This document shows positions 1 to 7,933 of a DNA stretch of 64,000 nucleotides, piece after piece. The notes beneath the pieces are model-generated. The model saw only the letters and a program-made list of their open reading frames with translations, was not told the origin of the DNA and searched no databases. Source of the stretch: Streptacidiphilus sp. PB12-B1b (GTDB lineage: Bacteria; Actinomycetota; Actinomycetes; Streptomycetales; Streptomycetaceae); assembly GCF_014084125.1 (NCBI RefSeq), contig NZ_CP048405.1, positions 1,488,001-1,552,000 of the forward strand, given 5' to 3'. The first letter of the stretch is position 1, and each line of letters opens with the position of its first letter. Both the position numbers and the translations under genes were made by a program.

Positions 1-1153
1 CCACGGCCGGGGTGCCGACGAACGACTGCCGGCCGGTGACCTCGACGATGAGCTCGCGGATGGAGAGCTTCTCGGCCCGGGCGCGCTCGCGCCACTGCCG
101 CGCGGTGGCGATCGGATCGCCGAACATCCGCACACTGGCCCGGCCGCGGGCGATGGTGTGCTCGCCCACCAGCGGGTCGATCTCCGGCAGCGGACCGTCC
201 GGGTCGTAGTCGGACAGGTCCCGGTTCCACAACTGCTCCAGGTACCGGATCGCGGTCTGCCCGCTGACCTGCTGCAACCGGACCTCGCGGGCCAGCTCGG
301 CGGCGTCCTCGGCGGTGTCGCCGAGGACGAAGGTCGCCGCCGGGAGGATCAGCAGCTGGTCGTGGCGGCGGCCGTGCCGGGCCAGCCGGCCCTTGACGTC
401 GGCGTAGAACGCCTGCCCGGCGTCCAGGGTGCTGTGCCGGCTGAAGATGGCGTCGGCGGTGGCGGCGGCGAACTCCCGCCCCTCGTCCGAGTCCCCGGCC
501 TGGAAGATCACCGGACGCCCCTGCGGGCTGCGCGGGACGTTGAACTGCCCGGCGATGTCGAAGTGCTGGTCCCGGTGGGCGAACGAACCGGCCAGCGGAT
601 CGGCCAGGAAGGTCCCGGACTCCTTGTCGGCGACGATCTCGCCGCCCTGCCAGGAGTCGAACAACTCCCAGGCGGTGCGCAGGAACCGGTCGGCGCGCGA
701 GTAGCGGTCCTGCTGCTCCAGGAAGCCGCCCCGGCGGAAGTTCTCCCCGGTGAAGGCGTCCCAGGAGGTGACCACGTTCCAGGCGGCCCGCCCGGCCGAG
801 AGGTGGTCCAGGCTGGCGAACTGCCGGGCCACCTCGTAGGGCTCGTTGAAGGTCGAGTTGATGGTGCCGGTCAGGCCCAGGCGTTCGGTGACGGCCGCCA
901 GCGCGGCCAGCACGGTGAAGGTGTCCGGGCGGCCGACGACGTCCAAGTCGTAGATCTGGCCGCCCTGTTCGCGCAGCCGCAGCCCCTCGGCGAGGAACAG
1001 GAAGTCGAACTTGGCGCGCTCGGCGGTCCGCGCGAAGTGCGCGAAGGACGCGAACTCGATGTGGCTCCCGGCCCGCGGGTCGCTCCACACGGTGGTGTTG
1101 TTGACGCCCGGGAAGTGCGCGGCGAGGTGGATCTGCTTGACGGGCTTGCTCAT
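1..1153 (-). CDS. NtaA/SnaA/DszA-family flavin-dependent monooxygenase (3' end cut by window edge)
   Basis: The protein reads MSKPVKQIHLAAHFPGVNNT and continues without a stop to the window edge (about 384 residues seen). The early Asn-Asn-Thr-Thr-Val-Trp, the FAHFARTAERAKFDF block, SAGRAAWNVVTS and FQAGDSDEGREFAA are typical of the NtaA/SnaA/DszA group of luciferase-like (LLM) FMNH2-dependent monooxygenases, which use reduced flavin from a partner reductase to cleave C-N or C-S bonds. Start ATG at 1153 lies 21 bases after the stop of the LLM gene at 1175-2437, so the two form an operon behind the Cys leader peptide at 2700-2831. From the leader I infer a role in organosulfur scavenging; the actual substrate cannot be read from sequence. 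Confidence 0.88.
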   Translation of the reverse strand, partial: MSKPVKQIHLAAHFPGVNNTTVWSDPRAGSHIEFASFAHFARTAERAKFDFLFLAEGLRLREQGGQIYDLDVVGRPDTFTVLAALAAVTERLGLTGTINSTFNEPYEVARQFASLDHLSAGRAAWNVVTSWDAFTGENFRRGGFLEQQDRYSRADRFLRTAWELFDSWQGGEIVADKESGTFLADPLAGSFAHRDQHFDIAGQFNVPRSPQGRPVIFQAGDSDEGREFAAATADAIFSRHSTLDAGQAFYADVKGRLARHGRRHDQLLILPAATFVLGDTAEDAAELAREVRLQQVSGQTAIRYLEQLWNRDLSDYDPDGPLPEIDPLVGEHTIARGRASVRMFGDPIATARQWRERARAEKLSIRELIVEVTGRQSFVGTPAV

Positions 1154-1174
1154 GGACGGACGGTCCTTCCGGGC

Positions 1175-2437
1175 TCAGGCGGACGCGACGGCGGACGCGG
1201 CAGGGGCGGCGTAGCGGTTGGCGGGGCGCTCCAGGCCCAGCAGGCCGCGCAGGGTGTCGGCCTCGTAGCGCTCGCGGAAGACGCCCCGGCGCTGCAGTTC
1301 GGGCACCAGCGCCCGGGTGATCTGCTCCAGGTCGTGCGGCAGCGCGCCCGGCCGCAGCCGGAAGCCGCTCAGCCCGGCCTGCTGCAACTCCAGCAGCAGA
1401 TCGGCCAGTTGGGCCGGGGTACCGGTGAAGATCCGGGCGTCGCTGCGGAGTTCGGCCCCGGCCAGTGCGTCCAGCCGGGCCTTGCGGGCGGCTGCGGCGT
1501 CCTCCTCCGCGTCCAGGAAGACCACCAGGTCGCCGAAGAGGTGCACGGTCTCGCCGGTGCGCCCGGCAGCGTCCTGCTCGGTGCGGATCTCGGTGACGAT
1601 GTCCCGGGCGTGGGCCGCGTCCAGCGGGGTCACGTAGCCGACGTCGGCCGAGCCGGCGATCAGCCGGTAGGGCACGGTCAGGTGGCCGAGCGCGGTGACG
1701 ATCGGCTGGCCCTGCGGCGGCCGGGGCGTGATCGAGGGGCCCTTGACGCTGAAGTGCCCGCCCTGGAAGTCGATGTAGTGCAGCTTGGCGCGGTCCACGA
1801 AGCGCCCGGTGGCGGTGTCGCGGATCTCCGCGTCGTCCTCCCAGCTGTCCCAGAGCCGGCGCAGCACCTCGACGTAGTCGGCGGCCTCGCCGAACAGCTC
1901 GGTGAGCTGGTGCTGCACCTGCGGGGCGGCGAAGTCGGCGACGTCCGCCGGGAGTTCGGGGAAGGTGCGGCGGCCGAAGTGGCGCGCCTCGTCCGGCCGG
2001 GCGGAGACCTGCACCCGCACCCCGGCACGGCCGTTGCTGACGTAGTCGAGCGTGGCGATGGCCTTGGAGAGGTGGAACGGCTCGGTGTGGGTCACCACCG
2101 CCGTCGGGACCAGGCCGATGTTGCTGGTCAGCGGCGCGATCCGGGCGGCGGTCAGGACGGCGTCCAGCCGCCCGCGCACCTGGTCGGTCCGGCCGTCCGG
2201 GCCGGTGTGGGTGGAGGACTGCAGGCCCAGCGAGTCCTCGAGCGTGACGAAGTCCAGCAGCCCGCGCTCGGCCTCGGCGACCAGCTCGCCCCAGTACCGG
2301 GCGGTGAGCAACTCCCTTGGCTGCGCTTGCGGTTCGCGCCAGGCGGCGGGGTGCCAGCCGGTGCCGTCGAGGGCGACGGCCAGGTGCAGCGGCTCGGGTG
2401 ACGAAGGGTCGGAGGACGGTATGTGTGCGGAGGGCAT
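1175..2437 (-). CDS. LLM-class flavin-dependent oxidoreductase
   Basis: A 420-residue luciferase-like monooxygenase. I start it at ATG 2437 (MPSAHIPSSD), not at the longer upstream frame, because the conserved part begins with HLAVALDGTGWHPAAW about 17 residues later. LLM hallmarks are the TARYWGELVAEAERGLLDFVTLEDS block, LTSNIGLVPTAVVTHTEPF, LDYVSNGRAGVRVQVS (flavin-binding barrel strand) and the C-terminal GFRLRPGALPHDLEQI. It precedes the NtaA-like gene by 21 bases and shares its strand. Proteins of this pair often occur together in streptomycete sulfur-acquisition loci. The substrate is unknown; an alkanesulfonate or organosulfide role is inferred from the leader peptide upstream. Confidence 0.87.
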   Translation of the reverse strand: MPSAHIPSSDPSSPEPLHLAVALDGTGWHPAAWREPQAQPRELLTARYWGELVAEAERGLLDFVTLEDSLGLQSSTHTGPDGRTDQVRGRLDAVLTAARIAPLTSNIGLVPTAVVTHTEPFHLSKAIATLDYVSNGRAGVRVQVSARPDEARHFGRRTFPELPADVADFAAPQVQHQLTELFGEAADYVEVLRRLWDSWEDDAEIRDTATGRFVDRAKLHYIDFQGGHFSVKGPSITPRPPQGQPIVTALGHLTVPYRLIAGSADVGYVTPLDAAHARDIVTEIRTEQDAAGRTGETVHLFGDLVVFLDAEEDAAAARKARLDALAGAELRSDARIFTGTPAQLADLLLELQQAGLSGFRLRPGALPHDLEQITRALVPELQRRGVFRERYEADTLRGLLGLERPANRYAAPAASAVASA

Positions 2438-2699
2438 GGCAGTTCGCTCTCTACTCGGCTGCGGGCAGGCAGGTGTCGCCCGCAACCCCGGAGTGGGTGG
2501 CGCTGGGTGCGGTGTGGTGCCGTGGCGGGCGCTGTGCTCAGGAGGGCCGGAGGACGGGCCGGGGGACGCGCCGGGACCGGACCGCAGGACGGGCCGGACG
2601 GCGGCCCCGGGCCGGTGGCGGCCCGCTGCGGCTACGCCGGACGGGCGTGGACGCGTGCGCGGGGGCGCCGCTGGAGGCGGAGGCGCGGGAGGGGCTCGG

Positions 2700-2831
2700 T
2701 CAGCCCGTACACAGGGCGGCGGCGACGCGCTGCAGGTCGATGTGGCGGCGCGAGAAGGAGCCGACCAGGCCGCGGCACGGCCGGACCACGGCGGCGGCGT
2801 GCGACCGCCGCAGGGGGACTGTCGTCCGCAC
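2700..2831 (-). CDS. Cysteine-type leader peptide (43 aa) upstream of the LLM operon
   Basis: GTG at 2831 is preceded by a GGAGGTGA ribosome site. The frame runs 43 codons to TGA at 2700 and ends ...SRRHIDLQRVAAALCTG. The ending (Arg-Arg-His-Ile-Asp-Leu-x-Arg-Val-Ala-Ala-x-Leu-Cys) matches the family of tiny actinobacterial leader peptides found before sulfur-uptake and sulfur-oxidation genes, where translation through the terminal Cys codon reports cysteine supply. The two LLM monooxygenase genes follow 262 bases downstream. That gap contains several GC-rich inverted repeats able to form alternative stems. The peptide identity is from pattern recognition; the attenuation mechanism is inference from related mycobacterial work. 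Confidence 0.8.
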   Translation of the reverse strand: MRTTVPLRRSHAAAVVRPCRGLVGSFSRRHIDLQRVAAALCTG

Positions 2832-2887
2832 TGCCGTCACCTCCCGCCTCGATCGGCCCGGACCGGGCGCGCATGACCTGCTTGGAG

Positions 2888-2915
2888 GCTATCCGGGCAC
2901 GGGAGTCCGTCGCAA
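2888..2915 (-). promoter_or_regulatory. Candidate promoter for leader peptide and LLM operon
   Basis: On the minus strand TTGCGA (2915-2910) and GATAGC (2893-2888) are separated by 16 bases, a common streptomycete vegetative promoter arrangement. Transcription would begin about 50 bases before the leader GTG. The rest of the 311-base divergent gap (2832-3142) shows no other clear element. Confidence 0.4.
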
Positions 2916-3142
2916 TCCCCACCGGACCCGCCGACCGCCTCCCGACGGCTCCTCCCTCGGGAAAACCGCAGCTCAGCGCGGTGGTCGCGGCCCGTCGGCG
3001 GTCGCTGTGATCGCCGGTGGCGGGCCGCCGCGCGCAGCCGCCCGGCCCGGGCGCGGCTTGCGCCGGGCAGCGCAGCGCGGAGAGTGGTACCCGGGGGCGG
3101 AGACCGGAGAGCGCACGCCGACAGGACAGGACCGGAGGCACC

Positions 3143-3475
3143 GTGGACGACCTCGGACAGCTCTGCGAGGAGCACCTCGCCAAGGCCCGCGCCGACGCCC
3201 ACGGGCGCAGCGCGCACCTGCTGCTCCACCAGGGCCCGCTGCGCCAGACCGTGATCGCGCTGACCGCCGGGGCAGCCCTGGACGAGCACAACGCGCCGAT
3301 CGCGGCCAGCCTGCAGACGCTGCGCGGCAGCGTGGTGCTGACGGCGGCGGGCGGCGACCGCACCGTCCCCACGGGCGCGATCCACCCCGTCCCGCAGGAG
3401 CGGCACGGGCTGCGCGCCCTGGAGGACTCGGTGGTCCTGCTCACCGCCGTCACCGCGGTCCCGACACCCGGCTGA
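3143..3475 (+). CDS. Small cupin-domain protein
   Basis: GTG at 3143 (GGAGG seven bases upstream) opens a 110-residue protein. It reads as a single small beta-barrel: HLLLHQGPLRQTVIALTAGA, LDEHNAPIAASLQTLRGSVV, TVPTGAIHPVPQERHGLRAL, VVLLTAV, matching single-domain cupins used as stress or ligand-binding proteins. It is transcribed away from the LLM operon and toward the regulator at 3606. The last codons lie inside a 46-bp tandem repeat that continues beyond the stop. Ligand and role are unknown. Confidence 0.7.
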   Translation: MDDLGQLCEEHLAKARADAHGRSAHLLLHQGPLRQTVIALTAGAALDEHNAPIAASLQTLRGSVVLTAAGGDRTVPTGAIHPVPQERHGLRALEDSVVLLTAVTAVPTPG

Positions 3476-3587
3476 CGCCCGTCCGGGCCCCCGGCTGACG
3501 CCCGCCCCGACACCCGGCTGACGCCCGTCCGGGCCCCCGGCTGACGCCCGCCCCGACACCCGGCTGACGGCCGTCCGGGCCCCGGCG
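3463..3587. repeat. 46-bp tandem repeat, about 2.7 copies
   Basis: A 46-bp unit starting GACACCCGGCTGACGCCCGT occurs at 3463-3508 and 3509-3554, with a partial third copy from 3555. Each unit itself contains two related 23-bp halves (CCCGGCTGACGCCCG). The first copy covers the stop codon of the cupin gene, so copy-number change would alter the 3' untranslated region, not the protein. It sits between convergent genes. Confidence 0.8.
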
Positions 3588-3605
3588 TCAGTGCAGGCAC
3601 CCGCG

Positions 3606-4607
3606 TCAGAGCAGGCCACGCCGGTTGGCCTGGATCCCGGCCTGGAAGCGGTTGCTCGCGCCCAGGCCGCCCATCAGCGCGCTCACCCGGCGCTGCACGG
3701 TGCGCGCGGACACGCCGAGCCGCCGGGCGATGCCCTCGTCGGTCATGCCCGCCGCCAGCAGCGTCAGCAGCTCCACTCGGCCGTCGTCGGCCTGCGGATC
3801 GGGCACCGGGACCGGCATGGCGCGGGCCCACTGCGCCTCGAAGGTCTGCGCCAGCGCGTCCAGCAGCGGTGACGGCCGGACCACCAGTGCGCCGGTCAGC
3901 TCGGTGCCGGGGGCCAGCGGCAGCAGCGCCCAACGGGCGTCCACCAGCGCCAGTTTGAACGGCAGCCCGATCGCCGTCCCGGCCTGCTCCCCGGCGGCCA
4001 CCAGCACCCGTACCTGCTCCAGCTTGTCCGGTTGCAGCAGCGTCGCCCGCTCGTACACCGAGCGCACCCGCACGCCCCGGGCCAGGACCGGCAACTCCGG
4101 CCCCACGCCGTCGAGTTGGATGAACGGCGGCTTGTCCAGGATGGCGACCTGCTCGCGTGCGCCGTCCAGCAGGGTCAGCCACAGGTGCTCGATGGCGTCG
4201 CGCCCGGTGACCACCTCGACCAGGTCGCCCAGGGAGGGGTCGCGCAGTCCGCGCGAGCGGTGGTAGCCGTCCAGCAGCCGGGTGATGTCGGCGCGCAGGC
4301 GGCGGGTCTCCTCCTCGCGGTCGCGCAGGAACTGCTGCAGCGCCACATCCGGGGCGGTGGCGCTCCACCGGGCCGGGGGAGGGGCGCCGTCGCCGTCCTG
4401 GCCGCTCCAGTCGCCGTAGGGTCTGCGCGCCAGTGAGCGCGCGTGCAGGCCGACCAGGGCCTGCAGGACGACGGTCGGCGGCATCCGCAGCGCGGACGCC
4501 AGCTCGGCCAGGGTCGCGCTGCCCAGCCGGCACAGCTCCAGGTAGACGGCTTCCTCGGCGCAGCTCACCGCGTCCTGGTCCCGGTCCCAGACGTTCTCTG
4601 TGAGCAC
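3606..4607 (-). CDS. LuxR-type helix-turn-helix transcriptional regulator with TrmB-like N-terminus
   Basis: A 333-residue regulator. Residues about 15-70 resemble a TrmB/MarR winged helix (EEAVYLELCRLGSATLAELASALRMPPTVVLQALVGLHARSL). A central region about residues 130-240 contains a phospholipase-D-like sensor fold (GREQVAILDKPPF-type, VRVRSVYERATLL), and the C-terminus is a LuxR-type HTH (LLAAGMTDEGIARRLGVSARTVQRRVSALMGGLGASNRFQAG). I choose GTG 4607 because GGAGG lies four bases before it; an ATG further upstream lacks a site. This architecture is very common and mostly uncharacterised in streptomycetes. It is divergent from the G1 peptidase gene and may control it; that is inference. Confidence 0.82.
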   Translation of the reverse strand: MLTENVWDRDQDAVSCAEEAVYLELCRLGSATLAELASALRMPPTVVLQALVGLHARSLARRPYGDWSGQDGDGAPPPARWSATAPDVALQQFLRDREEETRRLRADITRLLDGYHRSRGLRDPSLGDLVEVVTGRDAIEHLWLTLLDGAREQVAILDKPPFIQLDGVGPELPVLARGVRVRSVYERATLLQPDKLEQVRVLVAAGEQAGTAIGLPFKLALVDARWALLPLAPGTELTGALVVRPSPLLDALAQTFEAQWARAMPVPVPDPQADDGRVELLTLLAAGMTDEGIARRLGVSARTVQRRVSALMGGLGASNRFQAGIQANRRGLL

Positions 4608-4854
4608 CGCGCCTCCGCCTCCCCTGCCTCTGTGGGAACTCTGCGCCCTCCGGCGGGAGCCCGGCAAGAGGGCATGGACGGCCGTTGACGGAAACCTGTC
4701 ATGTCTGGTTCCCGCAGTGCGCTGCCGCTACCGCGACGGGTGGCGGGTGATCAGCATTCCAGTGGGACCGGCGCGGAGCCGTCCAGGCCCGCTCCGCCGT
4801 CCCGCAACCCCCACACCCCCACGTACCCCCACACGTCCGACCAAGGAGTCAGAC

Positions 4855-5598
4855 ATGTCCTCTCCGATAGCCCGCGGCACCGCGACCGCCGGCCGATCCC
4901 CTTTCCGCGCAAAGGCGTTGACGCTGGCGGCGGCCGCCGCGCTGGCCACCGCGGTGCTCCCGGCCAGTGCCGCGGCGGCGAGCGCGCAGCCGTTCGGCTA
5001 CGCCCCCGTCGGGCTGGCCTCGGTGCACGGCAGCCAGTGGGCGAGCAGCAGCCCCTGGGGCGGCTACGTCGCCACCGGCAGCGGGTTCCGCAGCATCGTC
5101 GGCTCCTGGACCGAGCCCCCGGTCACCTGCACCAGCCGGAACAACCTGTTCGCCCCCTGGGTCGGCATCGACGGCTACGGCTCGCAGACCGTCGAGCAGA
5201 CCGGCGCGCAGGTCTCCTGCTCCTCCGGCCGCGCGGTCTACAGCGCCTGGTACGAGATGTACCCGGCCAACCCGGTGTACCTGAGCAACCCGGTCGCCGC
5301 CGGTGACAGCTTCACCGGCTCGGTCACCACCACCGGCAACGGCAGCTACAAGATCAGCCTCAGCGACAACACCCAGGGCTGGACCTACAACACCACCCAG
5401 CGGCTGAGCGCCCAGAACGTCAGTGCCGAGGCCATCATCGAGTCGCCGACCTCCAGCTACCCCAAGTTCACCGCGACCAGCTTCAGCGGCATCACCGTCA
5501 ACGGCAACACCTTCAGCGCCTACAACCCGATCCCGCTGTCCAGCGGCGGCTACTCGCCGACCGCGCTCAACGGCGGCTCGTTCTCGCTCGTCCCCTGA
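4855..5598 (+). CDS. Secreted G1-family (eqolisin) glutamic endopeptidase
   Basis: ATG 4855 with AAGGAG upstream. The 247-residue product has a Sec signal peptide (AKALTLAAAAALATAVLPASAAAAS) and a G1 peptidase domain: WGGYVATGSGFRSIVGSWTEP, WVGIDGYGSQTVEQTGAQ (catalytic Gln in VEQTG), YSAWYEMYP and AEAIIESPTS (catalytic Glu). These are the Gln/Glu dyad regions of eqolisins, acid-active beta-sandwich proteases first known from fungi and also found in actinobacteria. A lone gene with a strong terminator behind it. Secretion and fold are well supported; pH optimum and substrate are not visible. Confidence 0.88.
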   Translation: MSSPIARGTATAGRSPFRAKALTLAAAAALATAVLPASAAAASAQPFGYAPVGLASVHGSQWASSSPWGGYVATGSGFRSIVGSWTEPPVTCTSRNNLFAPWVGIDGYGSQTVEQTGAQVSCSSGRAVYSAWYEMYPANPVYLSNPVAAGDSFTGSVTTTGNGSYKISLSDNTQGWTYNTTQRLSAQNVSAEAIIESPTSSYPKFTATSFSGITVNGNTFSAYNPIPLSSGGYSPTALNGGSFSLVP

Positions 5599-5644
5599 CG
5601 CACTGACGCACTGACGAACGGCACAACGGTCGGCAGCACGCACG

Positions 5645-5682
5645 ACGAGGGGCCCCGCCGTCGCAACGGCGGGGCCCCTCGT
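5645..5682 (+). terminator. Terminator after G1 peptidase gene
   Basis: Perfect 17-bp inverted repeat (ACGAGGGGCCCCGCCGT) with a CGCA loop, 47 bases after the peptidase stop and before the convergent csp gene. It has no T-run, as is usual in streptomycetes, and could serve both strands. Confidence 0.8.
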
Positions 5683-5749
5683 ACGAGCTCAGGTCAACGC
5701 GGCGCGCGGGGGATGCCCCGCTGCGGCCCGGCGTCGGCTGCGCGTGGAT

Positions 5750-5953
5750 TCAGAGCGGGCGGATGTTCTCGGCCTGCGGGCCCTTCGGGCCCTGCGTGAC
5801 GTCGAACTCGACCTTCTGGCCCTCGAGCAGCTCGCGGAAGCCCTGGGCGTTGATGTTCGAGTAGTGGGCGAAGACGTCGGCGCCGCCGCCGTCCTGCTCG
5901 ATGAAGCCGAAGCCCTTTTCCGCGTTGAACCACTTCACGGTGCCAGTAGCCAT
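5750..5953 (-). CDS. Cold-shock domain protein (CspA family)
   Basis: 67 residues, [20 protein letters not shown] onward, with RNP1 (KGFGFI) and RNP2-type (DVFAHYS) nucleic-acid-binding motifs and the usual family length. It binds single-stranded RNA/DNA as a chaperone. ATG at 5953 is preceded by AAGGAG (CTGAAGGAGATTTGAC on the minus strand). The start is followed upstream by a long untranslated leader that contains the hairpin at 6073-6104. Confidence 0.95.
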   Translation of the reverse strand: MATGTVKWFNAEKGFGFIEQDGGGADVFAHYSNINAQGFRELLEGQKVEFDVTQGPKGPQAENIRPL

Positions 5954-6072
5954 GTCAAATCTCCTTCAGGGGGCAGAGTTCGGGATCCGCACTGTGCGGA
6001 CGCCGAGTCGCCGCGATGATCGCCCCGCTCCGGACTGCGACAATGACCACAGAAGACCGGAATAAAACAAAA

Positions 6073-6104
6073 GTGCGCCTTGGGTTACAACCCGCAAGGC
6101 GCAC
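6073..6104 (-). promoter_or_regulatory. Hairpin with T-rich tail in the csp upstream region (possible attenuator)
   Basis: GTGCGCCTTG and CAAGGCGCAC form a 10-bp stem continued by GGGTT/AACCC. On the minus strand the stem is followed directly by TTTTGTTTTATT, which is the layout of an intrinsic terminator. It lies about 120 bases upstream of the csp start. If csp is transcribed from beyond 6104, this would be an attenuator or cold-responsive structure; alternatively it insulates csp from the divergent gene. An overlapping TTGTAA-N17-TTTTAT could also be the csp promoter. Confidence 0.45.
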
Positions 6105-6264
6105 ACAACGTTCATGGGAACCAAAACTGCAACACCGCCAAAGCTAGCACACGTGTGGCCGAACCTCCTGACCGCGATACCGCCTACGGGGGAACCGACC
6201 TTTCCGTCCGCCCCGCGCTGTGCGAGGCTGGGTGCACTGACATCTCTTCAAACTGCGAGGCATG

Positions 6265-6564
6265 ATGCGCTTCACCATCGCCGGCTGCTCCTTCTATCTG
6301 CAGGCGAGCGAGGTCGTGGCGCTCATGCGTGACGTGAAAGCTGAGCCCGTCACCGGGGAGTCCGTCAAAATCGGCCGCCGTTCGTACCCGATCAAGCAGG
6401 TCGGGGCGATGATCACCAAGCAGGACCGGCGGGATTTCAGCGCCGCCGACGTCATCCGTGCGATGGAGCGCCTGGGCTTCACCTGCAGCCCCGCGCCCGC
6501 CCCCGCGCCCCCCGCCGAGCTCACCCCCGAGCCCGGCACCACCGGCGACGCCTACCAGCTGTAG
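6265..6564 (+). CDS. Conserved small actinobacterial protein (SCO5921-like)
   Basis: 99 residues, MRFTIAGCSFYLQASEVVAL. The middle reads VTGESVKIGRRSYPIKQVGAMITKQ and DFSAADVIRAMERLGFTC, then a Pro/Ala-rich tail. I recall this as a family conserved next to cold-shock genes in streptomycetes, without known function. Two adjacent ATGs (6262, 6265) are possible. It is divergent from csp. Confidence 0.72.
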   Translation: MRFTIAGCSFYLQASEVVALMRDVKAEPVTGESVKIGRRSYPIKQVGAMITKQDRRDFSAADVIRAMERLGFTCSPAPAPAPPAELTPEPGTTGDAYQL

Positions 6565-6595
6565 CCGACGCCGGCCGCCGCAGCGAAGGCCGCTG

Positions 6596-7042
6596 CTACG
6601 CCCGGCCGTCCAGGTACACCCAGGCGCCGTCCACCCGGACGAAGCGGCTGTGCTCGTGCAGGACGTCCTCCTGACCGTGCTCGCTGTAGTACGCCCGGAA
6701 CTCCACCGCCCCCTCGCTGTGGAAGGCGCTGCCGCCCTCCGTCGCCAGGACCTCCAGCCGAAGCCAGTGCTGGGCGGGGTCGAGCCCCAGCCGGGACGGC
6801 CTGGTCCGCGGGTGCCAGCTGCGCAGCAGGTACGGCTCGTCGCCCAGGGCGAACGCGCTGAAGCGCGAGCGCATCAGCGCCTCGGCGGTGGGCGCCGCCG
6901 CCCGGCCCGCGTGGAACACCCCGCAGCACTCGGCGTACGGCCGCCCCAGCCCGCACGGGCAGGTCACCGCCCCGTCGCCGCCCGGCGGCCGCCCCGGCCG
7001 TGGTGACGCGCCCGTCCTGGTCCTCGCCCGTACCTTCGCCAT
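6596..7042 (-). CDS. YchJ-family SEC-C motif protein
   Basis: 148 residues. The N-terminus carries the SEC-C type zinc motif (CPCGLGRPYAECCGVFHAG, about residues 22-41) followed by PTAEALMRSRFSAFALGDEPYLLRSWHP, the conserved YchJ core, and a C-terminal NTF2-like part (VEFRAYYSEHGQEDVLHEHSRF). Function of the family is unknown. ATG 7042 is preferred; another in-frame ATG lies at 7051. It is convergent with the SCO5921-like gene and divergent from the PPTase gene. Confidence 0.85.
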   Translation of the reverse strand: MAKVRARTRTGASPRPGRPPGGDGAVTCPCGLGRPYAECCGVFHAGRAAAPTAEALMRSRFSAFALGDEPYLLRSWHPRTRPSRLGLDPAQHWLRLEVLATEGGSAFHSEGAVEFRAYYSEHGQEDVLHEHSRFVRVDGAWVYLDGRA

Positions 7043-7186
7043 GCCGAGCATTCTGCCCGGTACGGCCCGGCCCGGCGCACCGCTCGGGCCACCGCATGCC
7101 CGTCGAACGTCTGCTCGCGCCCCGGATGTGTGCCCGTGACGGCAGCTTTGCCCGGACGGCGGCCCGGCAACCGCTAGGGTCGACCC

Positions 7187-7885
7187 GTGGACCAGGAAAC
7201 GGCGTTGGAGCAGGGCGTGTCCGGGGGCCGGGAGCAGTGGCAGCCGGGGCCGGGCGAGGTGCACCTGTGGCTGCGGGAGACGGCCGGGGTGCCCGAGGAG
7301 CCCGCGCTGCTGGACGCCGATGAGAGGGTCCGCGCCGCCCGCTTCGTCCGCGACGCCGACCGCCACCGCTACGTCGCCTCGCACGTGCTGCTGCGCCGCA
7401 TCCTCAGCCGGTACACGGGCACGCCGCCCGAGCAGCTCGGCTTCACCCGCGAGGACTGCCCCTGCTGCGGCGAGCCGCACGGCCGCCCGGCGCTGGCCGG
7501 GCAGGCCCGGGCGCCGCACTTCTCGCTGTCGCACGCCGGGGCGCTGGTGCTGGTCGCCGTCGCCGCCGAGCCGGTCGGCGCCGACGTCGAGGAGTGGCCG
7601 GCGGCCGACTCCGTCGCCGGGCTCGCCGGTGTGCTGCACCCGGCCGAGCAGGCGGAGCTGGCCGCCGCGGGGCACGGCCGGGAGGCGTTCACCCGGCTGT
7701 GGACCCGCAAGGAGGCGTACCTGAAGGGCCTGGGTACGGGCCTCGGCCGGGCCATGGAGCTGGACTACGTCGGCGACCGGCAGCCGGGCCCGGACGGCTG
7801 GACTTTGGCCGACGCCCCGGCCCGCCCCGGCTACGCCGCCGCCGTCGCCCTCCGCGCCGACACCCTGGCCATCGTCCCGCGCTGA
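7187..7885 (+). CDS. Sfp-type 4'-phosphopantetheinyl transferase
   Basis: 232 residues from GTG 7187. Family motifs are visible: PHFSLSHAG, VGADVEEW (the G-x-D Mg-binding motif, about residues 125-132) and FTRLWTRKEAYLKGLG (W-x-x-K-E-A, about 165-180). Such enzymes move phosphopantetheine from CoA to carrier domains of polyketide and peptide synthetases or fatty acid synthase. No biosynthetic cluster is in the window, so it probably serves carriers in trans. The RibD-like gene follows 48 bases downstream. Confidence 0.9.
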   Translation: MDQETALEQGVSGGREQWQPGPGEVHLWLRETAGVPEEPALLDADERVRAARFVRDADRHRYVASHVLLRRILSRYTGTPPEQLGFTREDCPCCGEPHGRPALAGQARAPHFSLSHAGALVLVAVAAEPVGADVEEWPAADSVAGLAGVLHPAEQAELAAAGHGREAFTRLWTRKEAYLKGLGTGLGRAMELDYVGDRQPGPDGWTLADAPARPGYAAAVALRADTLAIVPR

Positions 7886-7933
7886 CACCCGCACCGGCCG
7901 CGCCGGGCTGCGGCTGTGTGGCACGGTTGCCCC

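Noticed and set aside
158-2401. 747-codon plus-strand frame opposite the LLM genes
   Set aside because: Low-complexity Gly/Val/Arg translation typical of the antisense of GC-rich genes; the minus strand gives clear enzyme motifs.
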